Of a stretch of 64,000 nucleotides of DNA, positions 38,314-47,042 are shown piece by piece. The position numbers and the translations under genes are program-made. Each line of letters begins with the position of its first letter. Position 1 is the stretch's first letter. The stretch covers positions 1,299,501-1,363,500 of the forward strand of contig NZ_JACGXA010000001.1 of the NCBI RefSeq assembly GCF_014138045.1. Reading direction: 5' to 3'. This DNA comes from Nocardioides ginsengisegetis. Lineage in GTDB: Bacteria > Actinomycetota > Actinomycetes > Propionibacteriales > Nocardioidaceae. The notes beneath the pieces are model-generated. The model was not told the DNA's origin, searched no databases, and saw nothing but the letters and a program-made list of their open reading frames with translations.

Positions 38314-39780
38314 GTGAGCGTCGTACCCGCCCTGACCGTGACCCTGGGCTCCCGCTTCGCCGGGGAGCTGCCGGAGATGGCCGTGCGCTGGCAGGCCGAG
38401 GACGCGCCGGACCCGCGCCTGCTGGTCCTCAACGAGCCGCTCGCCGTCGAGCTCGGCCTCGACCCCGAGGGGCTGCGCACGCCCGAGGGTGTGCGGCTGC
38501 TGGTCGGCAACGCGGTGCCGGAGGGTGCCTCGCCGGTGGCGCAGGCCTACTCCGGGCACCAGTTCGGCGGGTTCTCGCCGCGGCTCGGCGACGGGCGTGC
38601 GCTGCTGCTCGGCGAGCTCACCGATACGGACGGCCGGCTGCGCGACTTGCACCTCAAGGGCTCCGGCCGCACCCCCTTCGCCCGCGGCGGCGACGGGCTC
38701 GCCGCAGTCGGTCCGATGCTCCGCGAGCACGTCGTCAGCGAGGCGATGCACGCGCTGGGGATCCCGACCACCCGGTCGCTGGCCGTCGTCGCGACCGGAC
38801 GTCCGGTGCGTCGCGAGAGCATCCTGCCCGGTGCCGTGCTGGCGCGGGTCGCGAGTAGCCACCTGCGGGTCGGCAGCTTCCAGTACGCCGCCGCCACCGG
38901 TGACCGCGACCTGCTGCGCCGGCTCGCCGACCACGCGATCGCCCGCCACCACCCGGGTGCCGCGGTCGCGGAGGCGCCGTACCTCGCGCTCTTCGAGGCC
39001 GTGGTAGCGGCCCAGGCGTCGCTCGTCGCGCGGTGGATGCTCGTCGGCTTCATCCACGGTGTGATGAACACCGACAACATGACGATCTCGGGGGAGACGA
39101 TCGACTACGGGCCGTGCGCGTTCCTCGACGCGTTCGACCCGGCGACCGTGTTCAGCTCGATCGACGAGCAGGGCCGCTACGCCTACGCCAACCAGCCGCT
39201 GATTGCCGAGTGGAACCTCGCCCGGCTCGCCGAGGCACTGCTGCCGCTCCTGCACGATGACCAGGAGCAGGCGGTCGAGATCGCGGTCGCCGCGCTGGGG
39301 GAGTTCCGCGTCCACTACTCCGCCGCCTGGTCCGCCGGGATGCGGGAGAAGCTCGGGCTGCCGGCCGGTCTCGACGACTCCGTCGTGTCGCCGCTCGTCG
39401 AGGAGCTGCTGGGGCTGATGAAGGCCGGTCACGTCGACCACACGTCCTGCTACCGCGCGCTCGGCGTTGCGGCCCGGGGTGACGTCGAGCCCGCCCGCGC
39501 CCTCTTCCTCGACCTCGCGGGGTTCGACGCGTGGGTCGCGCGCTGGCTGGCGCTCTCGCCGTCGGCCACGGCGATGGACGCGGTCAACCCCGTCTACGTC
39601 CCGCGCAACCACCTCGTCGAGGAGGCCCTCGACGCCGCCACCGCCGGCGACCTCGCCCCCCTCACCGCGCTCCTCGGCGCCGTCACCGCGCCGTACGACG
39701 AGCGTCCCGGGCTCGAGCGGTACGCCGCGCCGGCGCCGGGCGACTTCGGGGCGACGTACCGGACGTTCTGCGGGACCTGA
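38314..39780 (+). CDS. selO: protein adenylyltransferase SelO (YdiU/UPF0061)
   Basis: A pseudokinase-fold enzyme that transfers AMP to serine, threonine or tyrosine of target proteins, linked to redox stress. The 488-residue length matches the family. Conserved blocks: [77 protein letters not shown] with the metal-binding Asn and Asp, and [10 protein letters not shown]. The C-terminal selenocysteine site of animal SelO is not used; the protein ends in TYRTFCGT, whose cysteine occupies the equivalent region. GTG 38314 follows the TACGCT hexamer. Confidence 0.94.
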   Translation: MSVVPALTVTLGSRFAGELPEMAVRWQAEDAPDPRLLVLNEPLAVELGLDPEGLRTPEGVRLLVGNAVPEGASPVAQAYSGHQFGGFSPRLGDGRALLLGELTDTDGRLRDLHLKGSGRTPFARGGDGLAAVGPMLREHVVSEAMHALGIPTTRSLAVVATGRPVRRESILPGAVLARVASSHLRVGSFQYAAATGDRDLLRRLADHAIARHHPGAAVAEAPYLALFEAVVAAQASLVARWMLVGFIHGVMNTDNMTISGETIDYGPCAFLDAFDPATVFSSIDEQGRYAYANQPLIAEWNLARLAEALLPLLHDDQEQAVEIAVAALGEFRVHYSAAWSAGMREKLGLPAGLDDSVVSPLVEELLGLMKAGHVDHTSCYRALGVAARGDVEPARALFLDLAGFDAWVARWLALSPSATAMDAVNPVYVPRNHLVEEALDAATAGDLAPLTALLGAVTAPYDERPGLERYAAPAPGDFGATYRTFCGT

Positions 39781-39819
39781 GCGTCGAGTCGGCGCACCTG
39801 CCGCGGGTCCTTCTTGGTG

Positions 39820-40359
39820 TCAGGGGACCGACGGGGGCCAGCGATGCCTGCGCCACTCCTCCCACGTCGCAAATCCTGCTGGGGGACAATCGACAGGTTC
39901 GCTGCCGTCGAGTTCCCCTTGCGTCGGGATGCTGATGATGTCAGCCCACTCGGCGAGTTCCTCGTCCGACATGTTCCACGTCGTGTGCGGCTCTTCGGCT
40001 TGGCGCCGGTCAAGTCGTCTCCGCTGCTCGGCCGGTGGGAGTTCGAGGTAGCGCATCTCCACCGCTGCGCCGAGGCCGGCACCTGCCTGGCGGAGCGCGG
40101 AGCGCTCGTCTCGCCCCCAGAGGCCGAAGTCAATGACGACGTTGATGCCGAGTTCGAGGGCGCGCAGCCCGATCTCGATGAGCCGGCCTTCGATCACGTC
40201 CGAGGCCGACGGCGGGTTCGCGAGCCCGTAAAGGGCCTTGACCCACTCGTCCTTCGTGAGGCGAAGAGCCTTCTCCTCGACTTCGAGGCGCCGTGCTTCG
40301 GTGGTCTTCCCTGTGCCTGGCAGTCCTACGGTCAGGAACAGAGTCGGTCGTGTCGTCAT
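39820..40359 (-). CDS. small AAA-type ATP-binding kinase-like protein
   Basis: A 179-residue P-loop protein with Walker A VGLPGTGKTTEARRL, a downstream TKDEW segment, a strand ending VVIDFGLWGRDERSAL, and an arginine-rich lid (AEQRRRLDRRQ). The layout is that of the AAA_33/zeta-toxin/small-molecule kinase group, in which the enzyme phosphorylates a nucleotide, sugar or antibiotic; the substrate cannot be told. A GGGGAAG ribosome-binding site precedes the ATG. Codon use is visibly less GC-biased than in neighbours, as in recently acquired genes. No antitoxin-like partner is adjacent. Confidence 0.8.
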   Translation of the reverse strand: MTTRPTLFLTVGLPGTGKTTEARRLEVEEKALRLTKDEWVKALYGLANPPSASDVIEGRLIEIGLRALELGINVVIDFGLWGRDERSALRQAGAGLGAAVEMRYLELPPAEQRRRLDRRQAEEPHTTWNMSDEELAEWADIISIPTQGELDGSEPVDCPPAGFATWEEWRRHRWPPSVP

Positions 40360-40507
40360 CGCTTCCCCATCTGAGCGGTCGCGTCATCATCGCTGACATC
40401 CGCTCGTCGCGCTGAGCGGGTGGGGGGTGCTCGGACACGGCCCGATCGGTTGGACGGGAGACGAACCAGGCGGGAGCCGGGCCTTCCCAAACGTCGGCAA
40501 CGTTGCG

Positions 40508-40528
40508 TATAATCGAAGACATGTTCGA
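40508..40528 (+). promoter_or_regulatory. TATAAT promoter overlapping a probable LexA/SOS box
   Basis: A perfect TATAAT (40508-40513) ends seven bases before the ATG. TCGAAGACATGTTCGA (40513-40528) overlaps it and the start codon; it matches the actinobacterial SOS box TCGAACNNNNGTTCGA at all but one fixed base. LexA bound there would block the promoter. Confidence 0.65.
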
Positions 40529-41861
40529 ATCGTCTGACCCAGAGGTGGTGATCGACCACGCCGCGATGTGGGTGGGCCTGCTCGGGGACATCGAGCCGAC
40601 TGAGCTGACCGACGCCCAGATCGTCGACGAGCTCGCCGCGCAGGAGCGGCTGACGTCTGCCTCGGCCGCCGCGAAGGCCCGGCTGGCCGCCGAGCTGCAC
40701 CGCCGGCGCGTCACTGCGGAGCGGTCCGTGGGAGTGCCGGCCGAGCGGCTGGCACGGGCGGTCGGACACGAGGTCGCGATGGCCCGCCGGGAGTCCCCGC
40801 ACGCCGGCCGCGAGCACCTCGCGCTGGCCCTCGCCCTGCAGGACATGCCCCACACCTACGCAGCGCTGGCCCGCGGCGACATCAACGAGCAGCGCGCCCA
40901 GATCGTCGTCCGCGAGTCTGCCGACCTCACCCCCGACGACCGGTCCTGTCTGGACGCCACGCTCGGCCCGCAGCTCGTCGGGATGGGCAATCACGACGTG
41001 CTGGTCGCGGCCCGTCGGATCGCCTACGAGCTCGACGTCGCCGGCGCGGAGGAGCGCGCCCACCGGGCCCGCACCCGACGCCGGGTCACCCTGCGGCCCC
41101 TAGGCGACGGGATGTCCCGGATCTCCGCCGACCTGCCGGCCGCCGACGCGCACTGCGCGATGACCGAGCTCCGGCAGAGAGCTGGGGTGCTCCGCGCCGC
41201 GGGCGACGACCGCCGCCACGACCAGATCATGGCCGACGAGCTCTGCAACCGCCTCGACGCGCCCGCGCTGGCCGGCACCCGCCGGGTCGGGGTCCAGCTC
41301 GTGATGAGCGCCGAGATGCTCCTCGGCCGCGACCGGACCACCCCGCCCCACCTCGTCGGCTACGGCCCGATCACCCCCGGCACCGCCGCGGACCTCATCG
41401 CCGAGGCCGAGGAGGACGTCCTGCTCCGCCGGATCTACGCCGACCCCTGGACCAACACCCTGGTCGCGATGGACTCCACCGACATCGTCTTCACCGGCAA
41501 CCTGCGCCGCCTCCTCCACGCCCGCGACGGCGACACCTGCCGCACCCCGTGGTGCGACGCACCCTCGCGCCACGGCGACCACGTCACCCCCAGGGCCGAC
41601 GGCGGCACCACCACCCTCGACGGCGGCCAGGGACTCTGCGAGGCCTGCAACTACGCCAAGGAACAACCCGGTTGGCGACATCGCACCACCAGCACCTGGC
41701 CCGACCAGCACACCGTCGAGATCACCACCCCCACCGGACATCGACACCACTCGCGCGCCCCCGGGCTGCCCGTCGAACCCAGCACCACGGACACCGCACG
41801 ACCGATCGTCGTCGAGCTCTACACCAGCCCCATCGACGTCGACCTCGAGCTCGCCGCCTAG
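40521..41861 (+). CDS. DUF222 and HNH endonuclease domain protein (13E12-repeat type)
   Basis: A 446-residue protein with an N-terminal DUF222 helical region (LTSASAAAKARLAAELHRRR onward) and a C-terminal HNH nuclease domain with CRTPWCDAPSRHGDHVTP, the DGGTTTLDGGQGLCEACNY segment and conserved His/Asp residues. This is the REP13E12-like family that is multicopy in many actinobacteria. Several mycobacterial members belong to the LexA regulon, and this one has a probable SOS box over its start. ATG 40521 is chosen over an ATG-like start 18 bases upstream because it follows TATAAT by seven bases. Function in the cell is unknown; a DNA-damage-linked nuclease is likely. Confidence 0.9.
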   Translation: MFESSDPEVVIDHAAMWVGLLGDIEPTELTDAQIVDELAAQERLTSASAAAKARLAAELHRRRVTAERSVGVPAERLARAVGHEVAMARRESPHAGREHLALALALQDMPHTYAALARGDINEQRAQIVVRESADLTPDDRSCLDATLGPQLVGMGNHDVLVAARRIAYELDVAGAEERAHRARTRRRVTLRPLGDGMSRISADLPAADAHCAMTELRQRAGVLRAAGDDRRHDQIMADELCNRLDAPALAGTRRVGVQLVMSAEMLLGRDRTTPPHLVGYGPITPGTAADLIAEAEEDVLLRRIYADPWTNTLVAMDSTDIVFTGNLRRLLHARDGDTCRTPWCDAPSRHGDHVTPRADGGTTTLDGGQGLCEACNYAKEQPGWRHRTTSTWPDQHTVEITTPTGHRHHSRAPGLPVEPSTTDTARPIVVELYTSPIDVDLELAA

Positions 41862-41868
41862 CAACACC

Positions 41869-43533
41869 TCACCGACGCGGCGCCGCGAAGTGCTGGTAGT
41901 CCGGCTCCGCCCAGGCGCCGCCCCACTCCCAGCCGATCGCGGCGAACGCCTCGACCACGACGTCATCGTCGCGGATGGTGCCGCGCGGGACGGGTGACCC
42001 GCGGGACCGGTCGAGGTGGGCGAAGGGGCGCCCGGCGGGCGGCCGGACCGATCCGTCGAGCAGATAAGGGTTCTCCACGGGGTTGATGTCGACCGCGGCC
42101 CCGTAGGCGTGGGCCGACCAGGCGTGGCTGCGGGCGACGCGGCGGCAGTTGTGGCCGGAGGTGTTGTCGGCGGCCATCGACCGGTCGTCGTCGCTGCCGA
42201 AGTCGCCGACCGGCCGCATCTGCCGGATCGGCCACCGCGCGTCGTACAGGACGCCGAAGGCGGCGACCAGGTCGCGGGCGTAGCGGGCCGCGACGACCAG
42301 CTCGCCGCGGTGGCGACGCCGGTCGAAGCCCACGTAGGACAGCCGCAGGGCCCGCAGGTGCTCCCGCCCCACGGGGCAGCGGGCGCCGACCACGGAGTCG
42401 ACCCGGTGCACCGACCCGCGGAAGGCCGGCAGGTCGTCGGGCCGCGCCGCCAGGCCGGCGCACGCCCGGAGCGCACGCCACCGGGCGACCGCCGCAGCGC
42501 GCTCGCGGCCGTGCCGGGGGAGGGGCCGCCCGAACATCTGGATCTCCGCCGGCACCCAGTCGTCCAACACGGCGTGCCCGTCCTCCAGCCGCACGCGGAG
42601 CACGCCGGTGTCGGGGTGGTGGTTGACGTACCAGACGAAGTTGCCCAGGCCGTAGGCGACGTAGGTGTCGCCGAGCCACCCCGCGCCCTGCTGGACGTGG
42701 GTGTGCGTGCCCACGACGACGTCGGCGCCCGCAGCCGCGAGGGCGTGCGCCATCCGTCGCTGGACGGGGCTCGGACAGGACCGCTCCTGGATGCCCCAGT
42801 GCAGGTAGACGACCGCCACCTCGTCGGGGTCGGCCGCGCGCAGCCCGCGCAGGAGCCGGCCGAAGGACGCACGGTCGCGGACGGCGGCGATCCCGGGGGT
42901 ACGGGCGCCGGCCTCCCACACGGCGCTCGCCCCCTCGCGCGGCGTCGCGTCGGCGGCGAAGACGGCGAGACGGGTGTGGTGCACCGAGACGCGGTACGGC
43001 GTGAAGGCCGCGGCGCGGTCGCGGCCGATCCCCACGACCCGCACCGGGCTGTGCCGTGCGGCGCGCAGCGTGTCGGCGAGTCCCTCCGGGCCGTAGTCCG
43101 CGCCGTGGTTGTTGGCCATCGTGACCACGTCGACGCCGCTCCGGTCGAGCAGGTCGAGGGCCTGCGGCGGCGCGCGGTACCAGTAGCGCTGGTCGGGCAC
43201 CTCGAGCTCCTTGGGGTCCCGGACACCGTCGGCGGTGATGGCGGTCTCGAGGTTGACCATGGTCAGGTCGGGTTCCTGCAGGGCCCGCGTGATGGGGCCC
43301 AGGGTGTCGTCGTCCAGCAACGACGTGAGGTTGAGCTGGAAGTGGACGTCGCCCGCGAAGCCCAGTGTCACCACGCGCGGAGGTCTCGGGGCGGGCGCCA
43401 CCGGCGGCGTCGTGCTGGCCACGGCAGCGTCCGCCCGCGGCGTACCGGCGTGCCCGTCCCGGCAGCCCGTCGCGGCCAGGCAGGACAGGACGACCACCAG
43501 GGCGAGCGCAGCGGTCGCGCTCCGGCCGGGCAC
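41869..43533 (-). CDS. lipoprotein fusing a CapA-type phosphoesterase fold to an M15 (VanY-like) peptidase
   Basis: A 554-residue exported protein. A lipobox (SCLAATGC, cysteine ~24) suggests membrane anchoring. Residues ~50-330 form a CapA/PgsA-type domain (LGFAGDVHFQLN, TMVNLETAIT, ANNHGADYGPEG, YLHWGIQER, VVGTHTHVQQG) as in polyglutamate capsule proteins. Residues ~370-554 form a D-Ala-D-Ala carboxypeptidase of family M15 with H475 and D482 in WSAHAYGAAVDIN and the terminal zinc histidine H548 in DYQHF. Both metal sites look intact. It is the last gene of an ECF sigma operon, four bases after the anti-sigma-like gene. A role in cell-wall trimming or polymer attachment under envelope stress is inferred. 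Confidence 0.88.
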   Translation of the reverse strand: MPGRSATAALALVVVLSCLAATGCRDGHAGTPRADAAVASTTPPVAPAPRPPRVVTLGFAGDVHFQLNLTSLLDDDTLGPITRALQEPDLTMVNLETAITADGVRDPKELEVPDQRYWYRAPPQALDLLDRSGVDVVTMANNHGADYGPEGLADTLRAARHSPVRVVGIGRDRAAAFTPYRVSVHHTRLAVFAADATPREGASAVWEAGARTPGIAAVRDRASFGRLLRGLRAADPDEVAVVYLHWGIQERSCPSPVQRRMAHALAAAGADVVVGTHTHVQQGAGWLGDTYVAYGLGNFVWYVNHHPDTGVLRVRLEDGHAVLDDWVPAEIQMFGRPLPRHGRERAAAVARWRALRACAGLAARPDDLPAFRGSVHRVDSVVGARCPVGREHLRALRLSYVGFDRRRHRGELVVAARYARDLVAAFGVLYDARWPIRQMRPVGDFGSDDDRSMAADNTSGHNCRRVARSHAWSAHAYGAAVDINPVENPYLLDGSVRPPAGRPFAHLDRSRGSPVPRGTIRDDDVVVEAFAAIGWEWGGAWAEPDYQHFAAPRR

Positions 43534-43537
43534 GGCC

Positions 43538-44653
43538 TCAGCCGATCTCCGGCATGACCGCCGCCTCGGGCACCTCGAGGGCCAGGTCGCAGGCCCGGGT
43601 GGAGACGTGGCACTCGATCAGGTCGTCCTGTCCGTGGGCGTTCGCCACGATCACGACGGTGTCGTCGTCGAGCCACTGGGTCAGCCAGTCGATGCCGGAC
43701 TCGGGCTGGCCCGGGGGAGACGTGAAGGTGAAGGGCGCGCTGGTCCCGCCGTCGCGGGCATCGAGCGGCTGGGCGCCCGCGGGCTCGACCTTGTGCTTGC
43801 CCACGCCGAACTGCCAGAAGATGCCGTCGCTGACGGTGTACCGCACCGGCTCGTTGCCCTGGGCGTGGCTCACCATGATCGTGCGGGGCGTGTTCTGCAC
43901 CTGCGTCTCGGCAGCGAACTGGTGCGTCGTGTCGGGCCCCTGCACCCCCGTGGCCAGGTCGATCCGCGCGTCGGGGATCAGCACGTCGTAGACGCCGAGG
44001 CTGTCGGGCTCGTGGCTGGTGTACCAGTACGCCGAGGTGTCGGTGACGGCGGCGAGCACTGCGTACCCGGCCCCGCCCAGGTCGACCGGCGTCCGCAGCG
44101 ACTCTTCCCGGGTGTGGGTGTCGAAGACGACCAGCTCCGGCTTCCCCGGCTCCGGGAACTCGAACCACGCGGCCTGCGAGCCCGTGTTGGGGGAGACGAC
44201 GAAGCCCGGAGGGACGTTCGGCGGGCCCTGCGGCATCTCCGTGAACGCCGGAGTCGGCTGCCCGAGCGTCCCGACCTGCTCGAGGTCGGTCCCGTCGGTG
44301 AACCAGATCCCGCCGTCGTCGAGCCTGGCCAGGACGCCGTCGTCGGTCACGTCGAGCTCGACCACGGCACCCGCGGCGGTGACGTCCTGGTCGCCGTAGT
44401 GGATGGTCGCGCCCTCCGCGTAGGTCAGCGGGTGCGTGACGACCTTCGGCGGACCGATCGGCGTCGGAGTGCCATCGTCATCGGAGAGGGCCAGGAAGGT
44501 CGCGCCGGCGACGAGCGCGAGCGCCGCAGCGGCGGAGACGACCGTCGTGGTCGCCGTACGACGCGTCCGTCGGCGGGCGGTCGTGACGAGGGCGTCGAAG
44601 TCGGGCGGGACGAGCTCGTCGCCCAGGCCGCGGAGCAGGTCCAGGTCAGGCAT
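43538..44653 (-). CDS. membrane protein downstream of ECF sigma factor, possible anti-sigma factor
   Basis: A 371-residue protein with a short cytosolic part of about 33 residues (DLLRGLGDELVPPDFDALV), one membrane helix (VVSAAAALALVAGATFLAL) and a large outer domain rich in beta strands. The topology and its start inside the last eight bases of the sigma gene suit an anti-sigma factor, but the zinc-binding HX3CX2C motif of ZAS-type anti-sigma factors is absent, so binding would have to be of another kind. The outer domain looks like a beta-propeller or similar fold and could sense an envelope signal. Confidence 0.7.
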   Translation of the reverse strand: MPDLDLLRGLGDELVPPDFDALVTTARRRTRRTATTTVVSAAAALALVAGATFLALSDDDGTPTPIGPPKVVTHPLTYAEGATIHYGDQDVTAAGAVVELDVTDDGVLARLDDGGIWFTDGTDLEQVGTLGQPTPAFTEMPQGPPNVPPGFVVSPNTGSQAAWFEFPEPGKPELVVFDTHTREESLRTPVDLGGAGYAVLAAVTDTSAYWYTSHEPDSLGVYDVLIPDARIDLATGVQGPDTTHQFAAETQVQNTPRTIMVSHAQGNEPVRYTVSDGIFWQFGVGKHKVEPAGAQPLDARDGGTSAPFTFTSPPGQPESGIDWLTQWLDDDTVVIVANAHGQDDLIECHVSTRACDLALEVPEAAVMPEIG

Positions 44654-45137
44654 GACGGTCCTCCTTCTCGTCGAGGAGGGGCGCCAGCCGGGTCCGCGCC
44701 CGGGCCAGCCGGGACTTCACGGTGCCCTCGGGCACCCCGAGCTCGGCGGCGATCTCGGCGATGCCGAGGTCGGCGAGGTAGTGCAGCACCACCACCTCGC
44801 GCTGGTCGCGCTCGACCTGCGCCAGCGCGGTCACGATCGCGACCCGGTCGGGGCCGGCCTCGACCGGCGCCTGCGGACCCGGCACGCGTGGCTGGTAGCG
44901 GCGCACGACCGAGGAGTGGCGCCAGGAGTGCCGCAGCCGGTTCAGCGCGGCGGTGCGGACCCAGGCCTCGGGGTTGGCGACCCCCCGGAGACCCCGGCCC
45001 TTGCGGATCGCGGTCACGAAGGCCTCCTGCACCGCGTCCTCGGCGTCGGCCAGGTCGCCGCACACCGCGTAGAGCTGCACGACGAGGCGGCGGTACGACG
45101 CGTCGTACAGCTCCGCCAGCTCGGCTGTCTCGTCCAT
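44646..45137 (-). CDS. ECF-family RNA polymerase sigma factor
   Basis: A 163-residue sigma factor with region 2 (LYDASYRRLVVQLYAVCGDL, AEDAVQEAFVTAIRKG) and region 4 (LAQVERDQREVVVLHYLADL, IAEIAAELGVPEGTVKSRLA). It belongs to the SigE-like group in actinobacteria. The ATG at 45137 has a strong AAGGAGGGA ribosome-binding site. It overlaps the next gene by eight bases and heads a three-gene operon (sigma, possible anti-sigma, CapA-M15 lipoprotein), which suggests that it responds to envelope conditions. A GGAACC motif upstream could be its own -35 box. Confidence 0.94.
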   Translation of the reverse strand: MDETAELAELYDASYRRLVVQLYAVCGDLADAEDAVQEAFVTAIRKGRGLRGVANPEAWVRTAALNRLRHSWRHSSVVRRYQPRVPGPQAPVEAGPDRVAIVTALAQVERDQREVVVLHYLADLGIAEIAAELGVPEGTVKSRLARARTRLAPLLDEKEDRHA

Positions 45138-45180
45138 GCGTCCCTCCTTGCCACCAGGTCCTGAAGAATCGAGCACTGAA

Positions 45181-45211
45181 GACACGAGCCCCGAGCGATG
45201 CGTCCGGTTCC
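45181..45211 (-). promoter_or_regulatory. possible ECF-type promoter (autoregulation)
   Basis: GGAACC, the classical ECF -35 element, lies at 45206-45211 on the minus strand, with TCGTGT beginning 18 bases downstream as a candidate -10. It would start transcription about 35 bases before the sigma ATG. Spacing is a little long, so this is tentative. Confidence 0.35.
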
Positions 45212-45277
45212 CGACTCCGGCCCGCAATTGCTGTGCCTTTCTGCGTTTTTTCGGTGGGGACTGTCGGCGCGAACAAT

Positions 45278-45283
45278 TAGGGT
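45278..45283 (+). promoter_or_regulatory. -10 hexamer TAGGGT for the ABC exporter operon
   Basis: TAGGGT ends eight bases before the GTG of the ABC ATPase gene. The upstream stretch 45229-45277 is AT-rich for this genome, with a run of six T, as expected of a promoter. Confidence 0.4.
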
Positions 45284-45291
45284 CTCGTGAC

Positions 45292-46236
45292 GTGGCTGAC
45301 ACCGATTCCATGATCCATGCCCAAGGGCTCCGCAAGAGCTTCGGAGACTTCGAGGCCGTCAAGGGCATCGATGTCGACGTCCGACGCGGCGAGGCATTCG
45401 GCTTCCTCGGTCCCAACGGTGCCGGCAAGTCCTCGACGATGCGGATGATCGCGGCGGTCTCGCCCGTCAGCGGGGGAGAGTTGCGGGTGATCGGCCTCGA
45501 CCCTGACACCGACGGCCCGGCCGTCCGCAGCCGCCTCGGCGTCTGCCCGCAGGAGGACACCCTCGACACCGAGCTCACGGTGCGCGACAACCTCTTCGTC
45601 TACGGCCGCTACTTCGGCCTGCCGCGCAAGGAGGTCCGCTCGCGCGTCGAGGAGCTGCTGGAGTTCGTGCAGCTGACCGAGAAGGCCGACGCGATGGTCG
45701 AGGACCTCTCGGGCGGCATGAAGCGGCGCCTCACCATCGCCCGCAGCCTGATCAACAAGCCTGACCTGCTGCTGCTCGACGAGCCGACCACAGGCCTCGA
45801 CCCGCAGGCCCGCCACGTCGTGTGGGACCGGCTGTTCCGGCTCAAGCAGCAGGGCGTGACGCTCGTCCTCACGACCCACTACATGGACGAGGCCGAGCAG
45901 CTCTGCGACCGGCTGGTGGTCATGGACAAGGGCCTGATCGTGGCCGAGGGCTCACCGCTCTCGCTCATCCGCGAGCACTCCACCCGGGAGGTCGCCGAGC
46001 TCCGGTTCGGGGTCGCGGCCGAGGGCGACAGCCACGAGCAGCTCGCCGAGAAGGTCGCCGACCTCGGCGACCGCGTCGAGGTGCTGCCCGACCGTCTGCT
46101 CGTCTACAGCAACGACGGCGAGGAGGTCATCGCCAAGGTCCACGAGCGCGGCCTCGAGCCGGTGGCCGTCCTGGTGCGGCGCTCCACCCTCGAGGACGTC
46201 TTCCTGCGCCTCACCGGCCGCACGTTGGTGGACTGA
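45292..46236 (+). CDS. ABC transporter ATP-binding protein (DrrA/NodI type)
   Basis: A 314-residue ATPase with Walker A GPNGAGKSS, Q-loop VCPQEDTLDTELTVRDNL, signature LSGGMKRRL, Walker B LLLLDEPTTGLD and H-loop LTTHYMDEAEQL. The C-terminal extension ending in STLEDVFLRLTGRTLVD is typical of the daunorubicin-resistance (DrrA) group of exporters. With the two ABC-2 permeases that follow at one-base overlaps it makes a complete exporter; the exported compound is unknown. GTG 45292 follows TAGGGT by eight bases; an internal ATG at 45310 is an alternative start. Confidence 0.95.
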   Translation: MADTDSMIHAQGLRKSFGDFEAVKGIDVDVRRGEAFGFLGPNGAGKSSTMRMIAAVSPVSGGELRVIGLDPDTDGPAVRSRLGVCPQEDTLDTELTVRDNLFVYGRYFGLPRKEVRSRVEELLEFVQLTEKADAMVEDLSGGMKRRLTIARSLINKPDLLLLDEPTTGLDPQARHVVWDRLFRLKQQGVTLVLTTHYMDEAEQLCDRLVVMDKGLIVAEGSPLSLIREHSTREVAELRFGVAAEGDSHEQLAEKVADLGDRVEVLPDRLLVYSNDGEEVIAKVHERGLEPVAVLVRRSTLEDVFLRLTGRTLVD

Positions 46237-47042
46237 TGGGCGTCGAGGTCCAGCCCCAGGCCAACGTCTTCGCGGGCGCATCCCGCCTCTTCGACTACTG
46301 GGCGATCGCCTACAAGCGCACCTGGAAGGGCAGCGCGATCTCGTCCTTCGTGACGCCGTTGCTGTACGTCGTCGCGATGGGCGTGCTGCTCGGCGGGTTC
46401 ATCAAGGGCGACCCCGCCAAGCTCGAGGGCGCGACGTCCTACCTCGCGTTCGTGGCTCCCGGCATGGTCGCGGCCCAGGCGATGACGACCGTGTTCGGCG
46501 AGGTGACCTACCCCGTCATGGGCATGATCAAGTGGCACAAGTCCTACTACGGCATGATCGCCACCCCGCTGGGCGTGCCCGAGGTGATCCTGGCCCACCT
46601 CGGCTTCGTGGCGTTCCGGGTGGCGACGACCTGCGCGGTGTTCTTCGCGGTGATGGCGCCGTTCGGCGTGTTCGCCTCGGTCCCCGGGGTGATCGCGGCG
46701 TTCTTCGTCCAGCTCCTCATCGGGATGGCCTTCGCGACCCCGATCTACGCCTTCACCGCGGGCCTGAAGGACGAGTCGGCGTTCTCGCTGGTCTTCCGGC
46801 TCGGGATGATCCCGCTCTTCCTCTTCTCGGGCGCCTTCTTCCCGATCGCCAACCTCAGCCCCTTCCTCGAGGCGGTCGCCAAGGTCACGCCGCTGTGGCA
46901 CGGCGTCGACCTCACCCGGATGCTCACCCTCGGCCAGGTCGACGGGTCGATGGTGCTCGTCCACCTCGTCTACCTGACGGTGCTGGCCCTGGCCGGTTGG
47001 TTCGCCGCCGTCCACCGACTCCAGAAGCGGATGATCATCTGA
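46236..47042 (+). CDS. ABC-2 type permease
   Basis: A 268-residue membrane protein with six helices, matching the ABC-2 permease family (FVTPLLYVVAMGVLLGGFI, LAFVAPGMVAAQAM, PLFLFSGAFFPI and the LWHGVDLTRMLTLG segment). The ATG overlaps the ATPase stop (TGATG). It is one half of the membrane channel of the exporter. Confidence 0.93.
   Translation: MGVEVQPQANVFAGASRLFDYWAIAYKRTWKGSAISSFVTPLLYVVAMGVLLGGFIKGDPAKLEGATSYLAFVAPGMVAAQAMTTVFGEVTYPVMGMIKWHKSYYGMIATPLGVPEVILAHLGFVAFRVATTCAVFFAVMAPFGVFASVPGVIAAFFVQLLIGMAFATPIYAFTAGLKDESAFSLVFRLGMIPLFLFSGAFFPIANLSPFLEAVAKVTPLWHGVDLTRMLTLGQVDGSMVLVHLVYLTVLALAGWFAAVHRLQKRMII

Noticed and set aside
39781..39819. Terminator hairpin between selO and the AAA kinase gene
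   Set aside because: Only a weak GGTCC/GGACC pairing with a long loop is present, not convincing on its own.
39820..40359. Zeta-type toxin of a toxin-antitoxin pair
   Set aside because: The P-loop fits, but no small antitoxin gene overlaps or adjoins it, so only a general kinase-like call is made.
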